This document shows positions 5,203 to 6,395 of a stretch of DNA of 6,395 bases, one piece after another; within the stretch, counting starts at the first letter, position 1, and each line of letters opens with the position of its first letter. The DNA is from Cocleimonas sp. (GTDB lineage Bacteria; Pseudomonadota; Gammaproteobacteria; Thiotrichales; Thiotrichaceae). The notes beneath the pieces were generated by a model that was given only the letters and a program-made list of their open reading frames with translations, had not been told where the DNA came from and ran no database searches. The stretch spans positions 1 through 6,395 of the forward strand of contig JAGLDT010000172.1 of assembly GCA_023145485.1 (NCBI GenBank), read 5' to 3'. A program made the position numbers and the translations under genes.

Positions 5203-6395
5203 ATGCCAACAATGGATAAAAGAACGTTCTTAAAACTCCTTGCAATGGGCGCAGCAGGAACAGCAACAGGCGCTTTACCGTGGATGATGCAAAATGCGGT
5301 TGCTTCTGAAAAAATGCCGAAAGATTTCTATTCAATTCCTAAAAAAGGTCAAGCACGTATTCTGCATACAACCGACCTGCATGGTCAGTTATTACCTGTT
5401 TATTTTCGTGAGCCAAATGTTAATCTTGGTGTCGGTGAAGCCTTTGGTCGTCCACCGCATGTCGTGGGTACAAAATTATTAAAGCATATGAATCTGCCTC
5501 TGGATGGCCCTGAGTCCTATGCTTATACCTATCTTGATTTTCTTAATGCTGCCAAGAAATACGGAAAAACAGGGGGCTATGCCCATATCAAAACACTCCT
5601 AGATAGCCTACGCAAAGAAGCAGGTGGCGTCGATCATACGCTAACATTGGATGGTGGTGATTTATGGCAAGGTTCAGGCACCAATGTTTGGACGCGTGGT
5701 GTGGACATGGTGGAAGCCTCTAATATTCTCGGTGTTAACGTCATGGTTGGACACTGGGAGTTCACCTATAACGAAGCTGAAGTCCTCAGTAATGTAGCGT
5801 TATTTAAAGGCGATTTTATCGGGCAAAATGTGCGTATTAAAGAAGATGCACTCATGGGTGATGAGTACCCTGAAATGGCAGAGAAATTTGGCAAAGGACT
5901 ATTTGATGAAGATGAAGGGTATGCCTTCCAGCCTTATGTCATGAAGAAAATCGGTGGCAAACGCGTTGCCGTGGTTGGACAAGCTTTTCCTCGTACCTCA
6001 AATGCTAATCCCCGTGAATTCTTCCCCGACTGGTCATTTGGTATTCGTGAAGATGATATGGCAGCGTTGGTTAAAAAAATCCGCACCGAAGAAAAGCCTG
6101 ATGCGGTCATTATGATCTCGCATAATGGCATGGATGTGGATATTAAAATGGGTGAAAACGTGGCAGGTATTGATGCCATCTTCGGCGGTCATACTCATGA
6201 CGGTATGCCTCAACCTGTTAAAGTCAAAAATAAGAAAGGTGGCGCAGATTGTTTAGTCACTAATGGCGGATCAAACGGTAAATACGTCGGTGTCATGGAT
6301 CTTGACATGAAAGATGGCAAAGTTGAAGCGCATTATAAAATGCTCCCCGTCATCACTAACTGGCTCCCTGCGGATAAAGAAATGGAAGCCTATAT
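5203..6395 (+). CDS. soxB: Thiosulfohydrolase SoxB, 3' end outside the window
   Basis: Periplasmic dimanganese enzyme of the Sox pathway that hydrolyses the terminal sulfone from thiosulfate-derived sulfur carried on SoxYZ, releasing sulfate. The first 397 residues are visible of a family length of about 560-600, so the metallophosphoesterase domain is complete or nearly so and most of the C-terminal 5'-nucleotidase-like domain is cut off. Motifs of the metallophosphatase fold are HTTDLHGQL (55-63; D58, H60), DGGDLWQGS (150-158; D153), the SoxB-diagnostic GHWEFTY (183-189) in place of the usual GNHE/D, ISHNGMDVD (305-313; H307) and GGHTHDG (328-334; H330, H332). An N-terminal signal (K6-R7-T8-F9-L10-K11, then a small-residue hydrophobic stretch, likely cleavage after A32-V33-A34) resembles a Tat signal with KR in place of RR. 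The frame is open to the window edge. No other sox gene lies upstream; downstream genes are out of view. Confidence 0.96.
   Translation, partial: MPTMDKRTFLKLLAMGAAGTATGALPWMMQNAVASEKMPKDFYSIPKKGQARILHTTDLHGQLLPVYFREPNVNLGVGEAFGRPPHVVGTKLLKHMNLPLDGPESYAYTYLDFLNAAKKYGKTGGYAHIKTLLDSLRKEAGGVDHTLTLDGGDLWQGSGTNVWTRGVDMVEASNILGVNVMVGHWEFTYNEAEVLSNVALFKGDFIGQNVRIKEDALMGDEYPEMAEKFGKGLFDEDEGYAFQPYVMKKIGGKRVAVVGQAFPRTSNANPREFFPDWSFGIREDDMAALVKKIRTEEKPDAVIMISHNGMDVDIKMGENVAGIDAIFGGHTHDGMPQPVKVKNKKGGADCLVTNGGSNGKYVGVMDLDMKDGKVEAHYKMLPVITNWLPADKEMEAY

Noticed and set aside
5934..6179. Minus-strand open frame opposite soxB
   Set aside because: It is antisense to conserved SoxB motifs and shows no recognisable domain or start signal.

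Overview
The window reads as chromosomal DNA of an AT-rich, probably sulfur-oxidising gammaproteobacterium. Three things point that way: the rpsB-tsf operon diverges from map as in enterobacteria; the rpsB upstream region has the features known from gammaproteobacterial S2 leaders (extended -10 promoter, GC-rich discriminator, conserved structured leader overlapping the tff/t44 RNA region); and the right edge carries a clear soxB. The genus cannot be named from this sequence alone.

Layout, left to right. Bases 1-60 hold nothing I can assign. A perfect 32-bp palindrome with T-tracts on both strands (61-92) closes the leftward translation-factor operon. That operon is rpsB (S2, 1089-1898) followed by tsf (EF-Ts, 124-1002), with a strong 10-bp-stem hairpin in the spacer between them (1044-1079). 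Bases 1899-2123 form a divergent control region: the rpsB promoter and about 140 nt of leader on the minus strand, and the map promoter and ribosome-binding site on the plus strand. map (type I methionine aminopeptidase, 2124-2912) runs rightward and converges on a leftward two-gene unit.

That unit is an exported ChaN-type lipoprotein with a C-terminal PDZ domain (3842-4987), followed 48 bp later by a secreted SASA/SGNH-fold carbohydrate esterase (2999-3793). Both products leave the cytoplasm and they are probably co-transcribed from a promoter near 5039-5066. A second divergent intergenic region (4988-5202) separates them from soxB (5203 to the window end). soxB encodes the dimanganese thiosulfohydrolase of the periplasmic Sox thiosulfate-oxidation system, and its C-terminal third lies beyond the window.

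How the genes work together: rpsB, tsf and map are translation housekeeping genes under growth-rate control. soxB is an energy-metabolism gene, here without adjacent sox genes on its upstream side. The lipoprotein/esterase pair between them is the least understood part: its domains can be recognised but its substrates cannot. I saw no CRISPR array, tRNA, insertion sequence or clear sign of a mobile element. No wholly new system is evident; the most unusual items are the ChaN-PDZ/esterase pair, the KR-type Tat signal of SoxB, and several RNA-level structures.
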